Below are positions 63,440-64,000 of a DNA stretch of 64,000 nt, one piece after another. Both the position numbers and the translations under genes were made by a program. This stretch comes from Anthoceros angustus. Its lineage: Eukaryota > Streptophyta > Anthocerotopsida > Anthocerotales > Anthocerotaceae. Every line of letters starts with the position of its first letter. Position 1 is the first letter of the stretch. The notes beneath the pieces were generated by a model. That model had not been told where the DNA came from, made no database searches, and saw nothing but the letters and a program-made list of their open reading frames with translations. The stretch covers positions 160,944-224,943 of the forward strand of contig VJWM01000250.1 in assembly GCA_010909165.1 (NCBI GenBank), written 5' to 3'.

Positions 63440-64000
63440 GTATGCATTGTTGCTGTTGGGGAAGCATGTGTCGCCTTCTTGACTTAGCTTCTGATCATGT
63501 CACAAATGATGCGATGAGCATGGGTCCACATACATCACGTGAACCAACTCAAGAGGTTTACTCCTAACCTCTTGTTCGATGTGATGATTTTGTCATTTCC
63601 CATATAAGCAGTGCTCACACATCGAGAGATCGGAGAAGTTAAAATAGGGGATATAATAACGAGATAAAACCTTCATTCCCTTACGAGACATATGTCTCCA
63701 GCAATGCCACAAGGAAACATTTGGCTGCTCTGTTACGATCACATGATCTTTGTGATGTTTACACGAAGTGAGTACAAAGTGCCACACTTGATCCGTAACA
63801 CAAGAGAACCTTTGGAGATCTTCCAAAGTGATCCCCAAACCGTGATGGTAACCAGCATCATCAAGCATCTGCGCTAATCATGCTCTTTGTCAACTTGAAC
63901 ATGCTAACGTCCTTGACATGAATGAAGATCCGTTGTCAAACTTGAGTTGCACATCACCTCGCTGCGATCGGCATGCGTAGTTATTTCAAGCCTAACGCAT
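63440..64000 (-). mobile_element. Copia fragment in an intron of the gene
   Basis: After the donor at 63440, the minus-strand frame 63593-63868 reads WHCWRHMSRKGMKVL and SDLSMCEHCLYGK. This is the gag-pre-integrase zinc domain (H-x-H...CxxC) of a Ty1/copia polyprotein. DDAGYHHGLGI and FSCVTDQVWHFVLT lie upstream of it, in the direction of the protease. The usual LGHMS is WRHMS. The element runs off the window; its left edge is probably between 63460 and 63560. Confidence 0.7.

Overview
This is nuclear DNA of a land plant. The only cellular gene is at the right end (about 56.4-63.4 kb, + strand, running off the window). It is a multi-exon gene with canonical GT/AG introns whose product matches, by recalled sequence, the plant protein family related to ZFYVE26/spastizin (Arabidopsis AT2G25730-type). 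Compact introns and the repertoire of retroelements suggest a seed-free plant (lycophyte, fern or bryophyte), but the sequence does not settle the lineage. Everything else is nested, mostly broken mobile DNA.

Layout. 1-415: unassigned flank. 416-12,980: Ty3-type LTR retrotransposon A, with about 3.4-3.5 kb LTRs and a gag-pol interior. 12,981-13,839: unassigned insert with a tandem duplication. 13,840-24,911: a second member of the family, B, with a truncated 5' LTR, a tandemly duplicated reverse transcriptase region and a 3.8 kb 3' LTR. The A/B LTRs are unusual because they contain a long decayed coding region. 24,912-27,768: unassigned DNA, then a broken long coiled-coil reading frame. 27,769-38,865: two Ty1/copia-type LTR remnants and a copia gag-protease-integrase body (C1), with a tRNA-derived SINE between its LTR and gag. 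C1 is split inside gag by element D (30,760-37,002), flanked by an AAAT target duplication.

Element D is the most interesting object. It has LTR-like ends and a retroviral-type aspartic protease, but no recognisable reverse transcriptase or integrase. In the usual place of pol it carries a cytosine-5 DNA methyltransferase-like region (partly duplicated in tandem) and a PHD finger. This looks like a retroelement that has captured chromatin-modification domains.

38,866-40,745: the terminal part of a CACTA (En/Spm) DNA transposon with a transposase-associated ORF and subterminal repeats. 41,129-55,312: a minus-strand chromodomain Ty3 element (G2). It is interrupted by a complete minus-strand copia element C2 (43,533-50,063, TSD TCAAG) and by a terminal-inverted-repeat DNA element T (52,326-54,440, TSD AAAG) that contains a GC-rich minisatellite. 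An internal segment of G2 (about 50,233-51,004) is inverted. In the G2 and C1 hosts, removing the insertion and one TSD copy rejoins the host reading frame, so the order of insertions can be read directly.

The cellular gene starts just beyond G2, and its last visible intron holds a minus-strand copia fragment. Gene exons are clean and open, whereas A and B are full of short indels relative to each other. Whether that is decay or consensus error in methylated repeats is an open question.
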